This document shows positions 34,648 through 46,990 of a stretch of 64,000 nucleotides of DNA, one piece after another. A model generated the notes under the pieces. The model searched no databases, had not been told where the DNA came from, and worked only from the letters and a program-made list of their open reading frames with translations. Source of the DNA: Numida meleagris (taxonomy: Eukaryota > Chordata > Aves > Galliformes > Numididae); assembly GCF_002078875.1 (NCBI RefSeq), contig NC_034438.1, positions 71,159,405-71,223,404 on the forward strand, written 5' to 3'. Numbering within the stretch: position 1 is the first letter of the stretch; the number at the start of each line of letters is the position of its first letter. The position numbers and the translations under genes are program-made.

Positions 34648-35192
34648 AGAGACGCACTGAAAGTAATGCCTCCTATTTTATGATGTTTGCCCACAACTTC
34701 TGAAGCAGATGTTGGTGGTATGACAGTAGAAGCTGAACCTTTCTGCCAATATTCTGTTACGTGTTGTTGCTGTGTGACAGATGGCAGCAGAGGGGCAGTC
34801 TGACAAAATGATGTCTGATATGGAAGTGTGTATGAAGCAAAGTTATGTTATTAAATTCAGCCATGCAAAAAAAATTTCCCCTATTGACATTCATTGCTAC
34901 TTGCTGAATGTTTATGGAGACCAAATGGTGGATCTTTGCACAGTAAGGTATTGGGTGGTGCAATTCAGCAGAGGCCTTAGCTGTGTGAAATACAGCTGTA
35001 CTCCAGATGGTCATGCAAATTTTTATGAGTGCATTGTGCAGATGGAAATGCATTGTTAATGGTGGTGACTACACTGAAAAATAGTGTTTTGTAGTTGAGA
35101 ATTTGCTCTATCAAATAGCATTATTGTGTTCTTTTTGTGTTATAGTTTCCATGGAAATAAGTAGGAGGCATTACTTTCAGAGCAATCGATGT
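34648..35192 (+). mobile_element. Galluhop deletion derivative with a fused open frame
   Basis: Both inverted repeats are recognisable: gaaagtaatgcctcctattt at the left end and aggaggcattactttcagag at the right. The element is about 545 bases and lacks the catalytic core. An ATG at 34781 opens a frame of 92 codons ending at 35057-35059. The first part (MAAEGQSDKMMSDMEVCMKQ) is the start of mariner transposase, covering the helix-turn-helix DNA-binding region. The last part (from about TPDGHANFYE) comes from the C-terminal end. None of the DDD residues remain. This is the MITE-like pattern of an internally deleted element that kept both ends. Confidence 0.88.
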
Positions 35193-38097
35193 GTGTATTA
35201 TTAAACAGGATCGTTATCAAGACTAAAACCAACCTTGACAATGTTTTTGTAATAATTTTATCAATTTATTAAATTCAAACTATATTTCTCTACACTCACA
35301 TCTCTATTTTCTTTTTAAATTTGTTAAAACACCCTGTACAAGACTGATGTTGGACAAAATGGATCATGTTTTTTCTAAATAGCTTTCTTTGGTATGGCTA
35401 TGACTGCTGTTCTGCCACCGGATAATATCATCCTAAAGCTGAAAAGAAAATAATGTCTTTCTAGTAGACTTAACATCATATATCTGAACATATATATTTT
35501 GTGGAGTTCATCTGCCATCTAATTCTGTGTCCACTGGCTTACTTATGTAAGCATGACAATATTAAGTTCTAAGTATCATTCTTGAGTAGTTTAGTGACAT
35601 CTTTCTTACTGGAAAAACGAAGGACAAATGTCATGTTTGTCCCACAATTGAATCCTCTCCATGATTGTCTTGGCCTCTGAATATTTTCCCTGACCTTTCT
35701 GTATTTGTGTAACAAGAAAGTCTTCTTTCTACACAGTTTCCTGCTGAGAGTTTTGTGTGTGCAATTTTTTTAAATTTCTGTAGAAAAGCCTAACATGATT
35801 TGATCGTGCTGGCTACATTGACTTTATGATATGCCCTCTGCTCTCCAAAACATATCCTATGGTCTTTTTTTAACAATCAACCATCTGTTCTGTTTCTTGC
35901 AGGCTTTAGTTTGTTTTCATATTTTTGACTGTGGAATACCAGATAATCTTTTTTAAGCCTAAAAGAACTCTCTTAAGGTAACTGCATTAAGATATACAAG
36001 TATAAAAGCACTCTTAAGAATACAAGAGTCCTGAAGTTTATATACATTTACCCGTTCATTCCAGAGAAAGGAGATTTGGCCAGGATGTTTCAAGTGTGCT
36101 GAAGGAGTAAACTATCTTTCTTCCAAGGAAGTGGAGGAAAATGGCGGAAATTTAAGATTTGGGCAGTTTCCGGGGCTTCTCTCCACGGATGACTTGTTGA
36201 GATGGTAAACATTTATCATGTTTGTTATTAACATTGTCACACATCTCTAAAGTAAGTACTATGCTTCCTGTTTTTTCTATATCCCACTTTATTTTCCTGT
36301 GATGTTCAAGTCTTTCTTTTAAACAGTTTTGTGATATCAAATGAGATCTTCAAATGCATAGTATCACTTGAAAGCAGAGTCTGGGACAGACGAAAACAAG
36401 AGCAAGAATATCTAAGGTTTCTGGAGTTAGGGACAAGAAGAGAGGCAGAAATGAAATAAATGTTTATAAGGCCTTCAATCAAAAGTGGGAGATGGAATGA
36501 TGGATGGACTAGGGGAGAGGTCAATTACAGTGAAAATCTGGAAAGAGAGTACATGATATTCTTAATATTTTCTTCTCTTGTCTTATGAAGGAACTTTTAT
36601 GAAGCTGATTTACATAATGAATAAAAATAATTATGCCACTTTAATCTGTATTTCTTCTATTTAGTCTATTTTCTCACTATTTCTCAGTTTTAGTAAAGGT
36701 ATGCTGTTCAGGAAGTTCACATTACGTCATCTTTTTGAGAGAATAGGTTGGAGATGGAATGTAGTGGATCTCAGGGTGGCTAGGGCCTCAGACATTGGGC
36801 TGGGCCACATGTTCACTGACAGAGTTGGCAAAAGGGTATGTCTTGGCCATCTATAAAACACATGAAATGACAAATAGAAATGTAGCTTTGGAAAGATAGT
36901 ATAACATAACTAATGTATAGTCCCTGTAAACACAAAATATATGTTTGTGTAATGTACAGGTAATATAAATGAGGTAAAGTTATGACTCACTTCTGAATCT
37001 GAGATAAATTGTTCTTCTAAACTCCATTTCATTATATGATGTATAATCTCAAACAAAACAAGGCACTTGAATGTGAAGTATTACGGAAGGGGATTTTTTA
37101 AGAGGACAAATATTTGAAGAAAATATACCAGCTGTCAAAAAGCCTAAAGCTAAATTAAGTGAATTATAGGAACTTCTACTAATGTGTGTGGCAGCTGCAA
37201 AATATTGATGAATGTGCCAGTTTAACCATACAGAGAAATTACATCCTTAAAGAAACTAGACTTCAAACTTCAGATTCTAAAATAAATGTTCTGGAAAAGA
37301 CTTTAATCTGTTCATGTTTTGTCTATATCTAGAAAATGTTGTGGACATATTTAATAGATGTGTTCTTACAAAGGTTAGAAAACTAGTAAATGTTTAGATG
37401 CATATCAATAGTTAACTAAAATCTTATAAACCGACAGTGTGGTGCCTAAACAACATAGTTTATTGCCTTGTTTTAACTCTTGAAACAATATGCTGAGTAT
37501 GCATTTCTAAGAATAATTGCAGGGATCGTTAGTGCCTGTCTGTAAAGCAAGGACAGATACAGTAATGGTCATGTAATTGAGTGACAGCCATGGTATTTAT
37601 AAGAAGCACTGATCCCATGACCTTATGGTCTATTTCAGAAAAAAACTTAACAGAAAATACTACCTTCCTGCATGGCATTGCCTTTATCCTCAAAGCTGTG
37701 AGAAGTGATTTGTCAGGGTTGACTTTTACTTACTGGGTTTTTGAAGCAAGGACATGTTTTATATCCTCAGATCAGGAGATTAGCCTACCAATGAGTCAGT
37801 GAAGGTAGCTTTCCAGACAAAGTAATTCAGGCAATCTATTTCAAGCTCCTGCCTGTAATGTCCTGTTTTCAGGTCCACATACTTCCAGTGGCTGCCAAGG
37901 AACACTCTTGAACTGCCGTGTCTCCTGGGAAGCTGATGCCCAACCACTGCTTTGTTCCCATTAAGATGCAACTCAAGATGAAGGTCTCCAGTTGAGAAAG
38001 CAGTCTTACATGATCGTATCTGTCCTACTTAACCAACAATTTATTGCAGGAAAGTCATGAGTTTTTCTCATCTTATTAACAGGCCAGAGCTAGATTC
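35193..38097. other. unique AT-rich sequence, possible very old LINE traces
   Basis: No gene was recognised. 35480-35780 has phrases such as gttcatctgccatctaattc that faintly recall old LINE ends, too weak to call. Small open frames are unsupported. Confidence 0.35.
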
Positions 38098-38811
38098 ATC
38101 ATAGAATCATAGAATGTCCTGAGATGGAATGGACTCACAAGGATCATCAAGTCATCTCCTGACTCTACACGGGAACAACCAAAATTCAAACCATATATCC
38201 GAGAGCATTCTCCAAATTCTTAAACTCCAGCAGGCTTGCTGCTGTGATCATTTCCCTGGTGAGATTGTTAAAGTGAAAAAATCTTCAGTTAATATCCAGT
38301 GTGAATCTCCCATGATGCAGCTTAATGCTGTTCCCTTGGGTTCTGTTGCTGGTCATGAGAGAAAATATCAGCACCTGCCTCTCCACCCCCCTTTTGAGGA
38401 AGCTGTAGATCTCCGTGAGGTGTCCCCTCAGTTTCTTCTTCTCTAGGTTAAACAAATTAATTGACCTCACCTACTATTCACTTCACCATCGTCATACCAC
38501 TCTTTTAAGCACTCTCTAATAGTTCTACAACTTTCTTATACACCTTTATGGGGTCCAAAACTGTATGCAGTACTTGAGGTGAGGCCACATCAGCACAGAG
38601 AAGAGTGGGACAGACTCTTCCCTCAGTTGGCAAGCAATGCCATGCCTGATGCATCCCAGGATGTGACTGGCACTTTTGGCTCTGAGGGCACACTGTTCAC
38701 TCATATTCAACCCACTGTCAGACAAAACTCCCAGATAACTTTCTGTGGGGCAGCTCTCCAGCCTCTCATCGCCAGCCAATGTGGACCCCTTCTCTTTAGA
38801 ACTAACCTAAA

Positions 38812-39150
38812 AGAGTACCGCATTGAGCTCTGGGGCCTCTGACACAAAAACTTCAGGGACTTGTTGGAGTGAGTACAGAGGAGGGCCACAGGGATGATCA
38901 GAGAGATGGAACACCTCTCTTATGAAGAAAGGTTGTGACATTGGCATTGTTTACTCTGAGGGTGGTGAGATACTGAAACACATTGCTCAGAGGAGGTGTG
39001 GATGCCCTATTCCTTGCTCAAGACCAAGTTGGATGGGGCCGTGAGCAATCTGGTTTAGTGGAAGGTGTTCCTAGCCATGGCAGGGGGATTTGAACCAGGT
39101 GGCCTTCAACATCCCTTCCAACCAATAATTCTGTAATTCTATAATTCTAT
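38812..39150 (+). mobile_element. CR1 LINE 3' fragment nested in an older CR1
   Basis: Begins near aagagtaccgcattgagctc and runs through ttgctcagaggaggtgtgga to a terminus of ccaaccaataattctgtaat with further ATTCT repeats at 39134-39150. It is on the opposite strand to its host CR1, at 38790/39155. The left boundary is approximate. Confidence 0.8.
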
Positions 39151-39205
39151 AATTTCCATGTGCAGAATCTGACACTTGCTCTTGTTGAACTTCATGTGGC
39201 TGATC

Positions 39206-39682
39206 ATAGAATCATAGAATCTGTAGGGATAGAAGAGATATTTAAAGCTCATCTAGTCCAGCTCCCCTGCAATGAACAGGGACATCCACAGCTCAATCAG
39301 GTGCTCAGAGCCTGGTCCAGCCTGGCCTTGAGAGTCTCCAGGGATGGGATATCCACCACATCTCTGGGCAACCTGTGCCAGTGCTTCACCACCCTCACTG
39401 TGAAAGACTTTTTCCTTATATCCAACCTAAATCTCCTTTCTTTAAGTTTGAAAGCATTTCTCCTTGTCCTGTCACCACAGACCCTGCTAAAGTCTCACCC
39501 CTTCTCTCCTGTAGCTCCCCTTTAGATACAGAAAGGCCTCTCTTAGGTCACCTTGGAGTCTTCTCTTCCCCAGGCTGAACAGCCCCAGCTTTTCCAGCCT
39601 GTACTTGTAGGAGAGGTGTTCCATCCCGTGAGTCACTTTTGTGGCCCTTCTCTATATGCGTTCCAGCAGGTCTATGTCTCTC
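39206..39682 (-). mobile_element. CR1 LINE 3' fragment nested in an older CR1
   Basis: Starts with catagaatcatagaatctgt and contains tcatctagtccagctcccct and gggcaacctgtgccagtgct. It ends with ttccagcaggtctatgtctc, after which the host CR1 resumes with attgcccagccc. The ORF2 C-terminal frame is fragmented. Confidence 0.88.
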
Positions 39683-39689
39683 ATTGCCC

Positions 39690-39726
39690 AGCCCTTTAAT
39701 TTGTCAAGATTTCAAATGAAAGGGCT
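39690..39726. repeat. imperfect inverted repeat
   Basis: agccctttaattt pairs with aaatgaaagggct, with one mismatch and an 11-base loop. It overlaps the end of the old CR1. Confidence 0.6.
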
Positions 39727-42700
39727 GGATTACACAGTCTTTCATCCTCTTGGTTCCTGAAGGTCACCATGGTCATGGTCTGCTTTAGGGGGTTTTGCCT
39801 GCTGATACCCAGGTAAATTGTCATGACAATCCAGACGGAAGATGTGTGTAAATATATATATTTTTTCCACTGAGGCAAAAGGACATCACTGCTTAATTAG
39901 TAAAAGCAGAAGAAAATTCTTACAAACCAGTCAACATGACTGTTACATACCTCTGAAGGACAATACCTCCTCTGCCTGAGAATATATTTGCTTCATGTAC
40001 CTTCTGCCTCTTGACCTAAAAACTTCTTAAGACTGCTCTACAAGCTTTAGGCCTGATTAAATGCTCAGATGCAAGGGAAAAGGAATGTGTTGGCCATGGG
40101 ACTTTCCTTGCTGAATAATGAAGGAGCTATGCTCAGGCAGCTTTTAGGTAAAGATCCACCAATACTTTAGTCATCTAAATTGCTACGAAGTCAGAACTGG
40201 AAGAGAAGGAGGATAATATCCTGCTGAAAATGATGTTAAAATAGTGCAGAGAGCTATGCCGCTAGTGGCAGCATAAAATTTCAGGCTGAGTAATCAGAAT
40301 CCAACGGAATTGCTTGCAAAATGATTACTTGGATCTGCACCAAATTTTGTCTAGTTAGCATTCATCAACATGGCTGCCATAGTTCTGTTTGCAGGCCTGT
40401 GTTCAAGCCCACTTGCATGCCAAGAGAGAGAAACATGAGAAATGATAAAATGAGGGAAGTGAGAAAGAAAGTCCAAGGATCCATGTGACCATTCTTTCCA
40501 ACCGAAGCAGCCCTGTCCAGCCATGGTGATAAAATGAAGAGAGGTTACAATGGCTGCACAAATCAGTCACACAAGATTTCAATGAATCAATTTCGTGTGC
40601 TGTAGAGAAAAAAGGTCTGCATTTTTGCTGTGAGTTATATAAAGGAATCATGTGGTACATATATTCCCAAGTACAAAGAAAAAGGATAAACAGTAAAAAT
40701 GAGAAAGCATTTCTGACAGTGAAAACAGAAGTGTTTAAAAGAAAATCTGCTCATACTCTTTTCCCTTCTAAAGTACAAAGTGCTATTCCCTTCACCCACT
40801 GCCTTCTAAAGGCATTTCTTGCAGGCATCTAAGAGCAATAACTTCCTCTTAGAAGTCTCCTTCTGTGGATACTTGTCAAATGTATCGTCCTGAATGCTAT
40901 GTGCATGAAATAATATATATATATATATATATCCAGGTAATAAATTCTTACTGATAACCCTCACAGATACTCTGGAGAAAGGTTTGTGTGTTAGCTGCTC
41001 CAAGACACTAGGTTCTAGCTTGTACGTGGGGAAAAATTCAGCAGCCATCCAAGAGACAGGATAAAAATGAATTTTTTAATCAACAAAAATTCCTATTAGC
41101 TGAAGAAGAGTTCTCAGGTATGCTTTGGGGAAAGTCTAGGACAGTCATATTATGGCTAGAATCTTGTAAAGGTTTTATTGTACTTCTAAGGAAGACGGTT
41201 GTAAAATCTTGTATACTTTTAATTGTCACAGAAAAAGAATGAATGGGAGGAGGAGGATTATTCTGACTTTCCTTCTCTTTTCTGCAGGGTCAAGTGGTTC
41301 TTAATTTTGGATCAGATATTACAATAGTGGTAGTCCTAGTCAAAACTTCATGCCTACGTAAGGGTGGAAAAAATTGAACTAGAAAGATTGGTAAAACGTT
41401 TAGCTGAAGAGTGCAATAATTTACCTTTAGGATCAGTAATACTCAGGGAGGATTTTGCACTATGAACAAGTCAGGAAGAAGCACAGAAATTGAAGTTTAA
41501 CACCACTTGATGGACAATATAATCTGGGTCACTTCCAGTATTTCCTTAATCCCTGCACATCTCACACTGACGCTACCACCCAGCAGGAAAAGACATAGAA
41601 TCCAGTCTTATTAATCAGTTTCATTCGTCCCCCACTAGATCTGAAGCCCATATTTGTAGCACCAGATGATGGGACTGCATCAGAGAAACCACTCCCACAC
41701 TCTCCTGACTGGCAGCCAGCAGTAAGGCAAGAAAATTAATTTCTAAAAGATTGAGTAACAAATATTGGAAAGTTAGAAAATGCTTCAGGCTTTGAAGCTC
41801 AGTGACAGAGTTATGGCAAGGACCTGAGCTGTTTTGATGGGAAGTGCTTTCTCTAAGGAGGAATGTTATTCTGTATTCTGTATTCACATGGTATTCTTCA
41901 AGGTGATACACTACTGGGATTTTAAATAACAGCAGAAATGTATTAAGTTCAAATTCAGCATTGCTAAATTAAGCAAAGGAAATATTCTTAAAACCAGTAG
42001 TCTAATAAGAAAGGAGTCATAACTGGAAGACAAAAGCACTTCAGTTTTATCGAAAGAAAATACTAGGCTGCACCTGGAGCTCTATTTTGGTTCAAAAAAG
42101 CTGTTGGGAATATAGAAAGAGTTTGTAAAAATCCCATTTTCCTAATAAGGAATTGAGTAGCTGGAAGATACAGACTGCGGCCAGTATTTTGGAAACACCT
42201 TTTATTAATTAAGCTGTTATTATTAACAGCAGAAAAGTATTCAGGCTCCACATTGACATATTCCCTCGTGCAGCAGAATCACACATTCCCAAGCAGAGCA
42301 GCAGTGGGGAGGCTGACCTCTGCTGCAGTCTCACGGACTGAGGGTCGTGCTGGGTTCTACATAGATCTTTGGAAAAGTCTTCTGGGGTCCTTGTTTTATC
42401 AGGTGTGTATACAGATCTGCACTTGTTTCTCTGCACACAACAGTCACCGACCCCTTGGCCGTGGTCCAAGTTACATATTCTACTGATGATGCCAGTATGC
42501 ACTGGTGGCCTCCAGTAGATTTGACTGGTTGTTTCTGTCCAAGTTTATGAGTTCTTGCAGATTCAATGGAACTTAGAGCTTCCAGAGCTTGTCTGCTTGG
42601 GAAATGTCTTCATGCTTCTTTCTCAGCAAGTACATTTCTTCTCCTTGTCTTGCTCTTTTCTAGTAACTACTTTTCCCTCTGAACTTTTGAGCGTCCTTCT

Positions 42701-42964
42701 TGTGCAGAAGGGATCTTCACGATGGAGCACCCAAAAGTCACCAAGATGACAAAGGCCCCAAGCTGCATGACTTAGGAGGAAAGGGTAAATGGAGGTGGGG
42801 TTTCTTTGACCTGCAAAGAGAAAGCTAAGGGTGACAACAGTCTGCAGCAGCCTGTAACTACTACTCGAAGTGAAGCCACAAAGACAATTGAATCTGATTC
42901 CATTCAGTCATGACAGATGGCTGAGCAAGGCACAATACCTACAAGACTTGTTTTAGGGTACTCA
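39727..42964. other. unique sequence with a TA microsatellite
   Basis: No gene or transposon was recognised. A TA run of about ten units lies at 40913-40932. 42209-42530 is richer in GC but no family was recognised. Confidence 0.4.
40913..40932. repeat. (TA)n microsatellite
   Basis: About ten uninterrupted TA units in unique sequence. Confidence 0.9.
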
Positions 42965-43163
42965 GAGTGGACACTGGGATAATTTCCTAATTGGGAGGGT
43001 CATTGGAACAGGTTATACGGCATGACCAGCCATCAGTGAAGGTTTTCCACACTCAGTGAGCTCAACCCACAATTGCTAAGATTAATTTTGGTTCTTCAAG
43101 CAGAGATTTACACTAGATGACCTGTGGCAGTCCAACCAACATTTCTAGGATTCCGTGAGATAC
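42965..43163 (+). mobile_element. old CR1 3' fragment
   Basis: Diverged but ordered CR1 3' segments are present: gagtggacactgggataatt, cattggaacaggttatacgg, ctagatgacctgtggcagtc and the degraded end ccaacatttctaggattccg. No open frame remains. Confidence 0.7.
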
Positions 43164-44031
43164 CAAAACATACATTATAATCAAACATTTTTAAGGAAGA
43201 GGTCAGGTTTCTCTTTTTGGTGTTTTCTGCATTGAATAATCTCTCTTTGGCCAAGGAAAGTTTCCCTCAAACAATCTGATCAAAACTTTCACTGGAACCT
43301 ATACATTTTGGAAATATATTTTTTTGGCATGTCGTCCAAAATTCAGGAAGAAAACTCTCTAACTCCAGTGTGGTGTTAGAAAGCAGCATTCCTTTTTTCC
43401 TCATAACACATACTGGGCAACTTGACAAGTAAGCGCGCCCTCTCAGAGTTCAGTTTAGAACTATCACTCATGGATTCCTTTTGCTAAACTAGTATATTGG
43501 TTCTTAAACTAAAGCACTAATCCCTATTGCTAAACAAACCAGCCCATATCAGGCATGAAGTGGTATCTTCTGTATGGAAAAAAAATATCAAAATGATCTA
43601 TAATATATCGTCTAGTACTGTTACTCAAGTGAACTATGAAACACTTCAGGTAAATGTATCGATACATTTAGTAATGTTGCAAACTTCATGTTTTGTTTTT
43701 TGTTTTTAATTATATTCTTCAAATACGTATTTTTCACATTATTTCAATTATGACTATAAAAGAGTTTGAGATAAAAATTCATCACTTCAGCAATTTTTCA
43801 GCTAAAGTATCTTCTTTCTGAATAGAGGAATCGGGTATGGCTGAATCAGTTTTACTCAGACTTTCCTTATACTTAAAGCTAAATAGCATTATTAACACAA
43901 ATATCCAGCAGAGGGGAAAACATGAAAATAACTTGTCTGAACCCTTCTTTTCTTTTGGCTCAAAGCTTGCTTTCTGAGGTATGTTTTGTGATAAGACTCT
44001 AACTTACTTACCAAGGAGACAAATGGTGGGT
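43164..44031. other. unique AT-rich sequence
   Basis: No gene or transposon was recognised. It borders the candidate LTR on the right. Confidence 0.4.
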
Positions 44032-44300
44032 GTCGCCGTGTGGCAATCAACATCAACCGTGTGAACATTCGAAAGCATTTCCTTCAGGGCTGTTTGCCCC
44101 AGGAAGAGAGTGCTCAGGAGTGTTTACTGGCGGAAGATCTGGCCTGTGACCAAGTAGCACCAGCTTGGTATGTGAGACTGGGGAATGCTACCATCGTATC
44201 CTGTGAAAAACAGGATGCGGATGGGCACCTTCCTGCTCCCTCTTATCTGCTGGCAAGGCCCAGAAGATGGGTTTTCTGCTGAGATCCCAAAGCCAGAAGC

Positions 44301-44363
44301 TGCCACTCCAGAGAGAGCTGACTCAGCCACTAACTGTCACTCCAAAGAGAGCTGACTCGACCA
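44301..44363 (+). repeat. two direct repeats of 29 bases in the LTR
   Basis: The two copies (starting 44301 and 44335) match at 25 of 29 positions. Each carries GCTGACTC; the first copy continues as an AP-1-like TGACTCA word. Confidence 0.75.
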
Positions 44364-44372
44364 ATTTGGACT

Positions 44373-44380
44373 TTTAAATA
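44373..44380 (+). promoter_or_regulatory. TATA-like element of the candidate LTR
   Basis: TTTAAATA lies just downstream of the direct repeats and about 270 bases before AATAAA. This is the position expected of the U3 promoter. Inferred from layout only. Confidence 0.35.
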
Positions 44381-44407
44381 AGTTCGTACTGCTGTTGGAG
44401 GTTGTCA

Positions 44408-44473
44408 TCGACCAAAGGGGTTGTTGACCAAAGGGGTCGTCGACCAAAGGGGTTGGTCAACCAAAGCGGTTGG
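44408..44473 (+). repeat. four-unit tandem repeat in the LTR
   Basis: Units of 15-17 bases are built on tcgaccaaaggggttg, with units 1 and 3 nearly identical and unit 4 more diverged. The array sits downstream of the TATA-like element, so it may lie in R or the 5' leader and not in the enhancer. Confidence 0.8.
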
Positions 44474-44652
44474 CAACCGAACAACAAGCCCTGATGACCC
44501 ATCACCTGAGAAGATCAACGTCGGCGCTACAAACAACGCTGGACCCCTGGTGGTGACTATCTCTCTTGCTTTCTACAAAGACTCCTTGCTTTTTCATCTC
44601 TTTTCTATCGCCCACCTTCCCTTCCCCATCTCCCTAAGCTACTAGGATTTGT

Positions 44653-44658
44653 AATAAA
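44653..44658 (+). promoter_or_regulatory. polyadenylation signal of the candidate LTR
   Basis: AATAAA is followed within 40 bases by the GT-rich sequence cccgttgtgtctt, as expected in R/U5. Confidence 0.5.
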
Positions 44659-44712
44659 CTGGTCGGGCTAACATTTGACCCGTTGTGTCTTAATCTCGCC
44701 GTCGGGTATACA

Positions 44713-46783
44713 TATATTAAAAGAACCCCTTCTCCCTCCTGTAAATTGGAGCGAGACATAACTGCAATGTGGTTTTCATTATGGAAACTTTGTTCACCTT
44801 TGTTCTACGTTCTGCCAGCTGCTGGCAGCAAAAATGGGCAAGTGAGTTCGCCTGGGGGGCTCTCCAAAAACTTCAGCAGTACTGGCTCAGTCCCCAGCCA
44901 AATCACCTCTTGAAAGGTTCCTGGTAGGGCACCGAGGAGTCTGAAGGCAAATTTCTAAGGGGAACAAAGAGGGTACCAATCAATTTGGAAAAGATAGCAA
45001 TTAACAAATCAATGGTAGTTCGCTTGGTATCTTGGCAACAGCGTGATGTGTGATCCTTCTCTTTGCTGAAACCTGTGAATATAAGCAGTACTGGCATTCA
45101 CCAGAGAGTGCTGATCCTTTTCAGGCCTGAAGGAGCCTGGGATGTTGGGGCAGGTGGCTTTGGAAGCTTCCTAGAGAATTCAGGCTGGAGCTGTGCTGTG
45201 CTGGAGCAGTGTGGGTCCAACACCTTAACTCCACTGCTCTGCTTCCCTAAGGGATGTCACCTCTGCAACAAAGGGAACCAGGGTTTGGGTGTATCTGATG
45301 CGCGCTTCTTATATACTGAAATGTTATAGGAGAGAGAAATGTACTGTTAAGATCTATGCCAGTTTTGCTTTCAAAAATCTGAGAAGGTCCTGAAGCCCAA
45401 GTGGGCGCAGGGTTGCCGTGGTGGAGGCTGTGCCCATTACGTGTTTGCAGGACAGAGGTGCATACAAGGCTGACTCCTGCCCCTCCTCTGTACCTGGGCC
45501 TGGGGAGTGGTACACGCTTTTTCTCTAGTTTGAGATTAGTAGGACTGTTACAAAATCGGAGCCTCACAGCAATACATACAGTACAGCCTTTGCTTGTGCT
45601 CTTGGCTGCATGAAGACCTGCCTGTATGGAGCACTTCCATTAAATTTCAAAATGCTAACCTTGAGTTTTTCAGTGTAATTTACAACAATCTGAGGAGCAT
45701 ATGGTTAGATTTCTGTTCCTTTTATAACTGTTGCCCTGGACAGAGATACCTTCTAAAATTGATAACTGATTGCAAGACCTGTCCACTTTAGGAAATTGTA
45801 TTAATTTCGATGAGAGGTAGGAGTCTCATGTCCCAGTCATTAGAACCGTCTAACAGCATGCTCTGCAAGCAACTGTGACAAGCTTTTCCGTAAAGATATT
45901 CAGTAACAGATGTCAGGCTGAGAGAGGAAAATATTTAGAAAAGATGTCTACAGAACAGTTGAATCCTCATAGCTAAAATGCTGAGTGGCAGAGGCTGCAG
46001 TTCAAAATACTATAGTCTTGACAGAGGAGAATGTTTTATAAAGGAACGATTTGTGTCAGTTTTAAACGAAACAAATAATTAAAATAAAATTATTTATTTT
46101 TGCAGTCCGAGTAACAAGCAGAACAGAAGAAATCAATGTAGTAAAGTTAATAATTTGGAGTCTGTGACTCTTTTATTGAACACTAATTTAGCTGAAAAGC
46201 AGATATGCTCTAATTAGGTGTACAAATATAGAAATATATTGATTATGAGACTGAAACTCCTTGAAATGTTCCCTAAAAGAGACTGAGGTATTTGTGGGTT
46301 TTTTGTTTTGTTTTGTTTTGTTTTTAACAGGAAAAGGTCTTAATGGTCTTTCAATTTATACAGAGGTTTATGAGTTGACATCTCAGTAGGTAACAGATAC
46401 TTACTGAGTTCTTTATGAGCTTTTAGCAAACCTGGGTGATATTTTGTTGCACAGCGTTTACGAAAACATACAGAATCACAATTTTGTTCCAGCTCATGGG
46501 TGTAAATCTTGTTAACTGCTAGAGACTGAAGCAGCAGAGTGCACTGTGAAACACCTGAATTTGCATGAAGTCCGACCCTTGGGAATCCTTGCAACTTCAC
46601 TCTCTCTCACACTAGTATTCGTTTTTTTCTCCGGTTCTATATTGTGAAACAATGAAATAAAAATGAATCTCTCTCTCAAGACCTCTTAGAACTGCTGCTT
46701 CTACTGGTCATGAACCAGCATCCACTCACAACCCTTAAGCCTTAAAACCCCATCCTATTTGACCTTCCCTCGCTGTGATCCCA
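44713..46783. other. unique sequence
   Basis: No gene or transposon was recognised. 44760-45560 is moderately GC-rich without coding support. A TTTTG microsatellite lies near the right end. Confidence 0.4.
46299..46325. repeat. (TTTTG)n microsatellite
   Basis: About five TTTTG-type units ending in a T run. Confidence 0.85.
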
Positions 46784-46990
46784 CAAGACTGTCAAGGCGC
46801 CCAGCCTTGTGGCTGGCTGGGGACGCATTGTGTGAAGAGGAATTGTCTTGGGCCACGTATAAAATATATTAGATAGTTAATGTATGTAAGTAGCAAAGCT
46901 CTTCAAAATACATATATACATTTAATTCAAACACGCACAAAAAAAGAAGAAGACAGCAAAAATATAGAACCAGTGTGCTGGAGACGTGGG
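46784..46990 (-). mobile_element. hAT-type transposon 3' UTR and terminus fragment
   Basis: Aligns with the terminal part of the hAT copy at 18228. Shared phrases are gcccagccttgtggctggct against gtccagtcttttggcttgct, then tgtgaagaggaattgtcttg against agtgaagaggagatgacttg, followed by an AT-rich UTR. It holds no transposase coding part. It has the same orientation as the other copy and is independently truncated. Confidence 0.6.

Larger units (their letters stand above)
38098..39712 (-). mobile_element. older CR1 LINE split by two younger CR1 insertions
   Basis: The minus-strand CR1 begins at 38098 (atcatagaatcatagaatgt) and continues to about 38790 (gccagccaatgtggacccct). It resumes at 39155-39205 (gacacttgctcttgttgaac, then ttcatgtggctgat) and again at 39683-39712 (attgcccagccctttaattt). 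These three parts are consecutive in CR1 order, while the two intervals hold separate CR1 elements. Its ORF2 C-terminal frame is broken. The subfamily differs in sequence from the two inserted copies. Confidence 0.8.
44032..44712 (+). mobile_element. candidate solo endogenous-retrovirus LTR
   Basis: This CpG-rich block of about 680 bases stands out from its AT-rich flanks. Its layout matches an LTR: a TG start (tgtcgccgtg at 44032), upstream tandem motifs (44301-44363 and 44408-44473), a TATA-like TTTAAATA at 44373-44380, an AATAAA at 44653-44658, then a short GT-rich end and a possible CA terminus near 44712. I see no primer-binding site, polypurine tract or gag/pol sequence beside it, which fits a solo LTR left by recombination. 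I could not identify a target-site duplication or name the family. A different CpG-rich retroposed or regulatory sequence is the main alternative. Confidence 0.5.

Noticed and set aside
35480..35780. Old LINE relic
   Set aside because: Only isolated short phrases resemble LINE ends; not enough to support a call.
44408..44473. CRISPR-like array
   Set aside because: Units are directly adjacent with no spacers and sit in an LTR-like block of a vertebrate genome.
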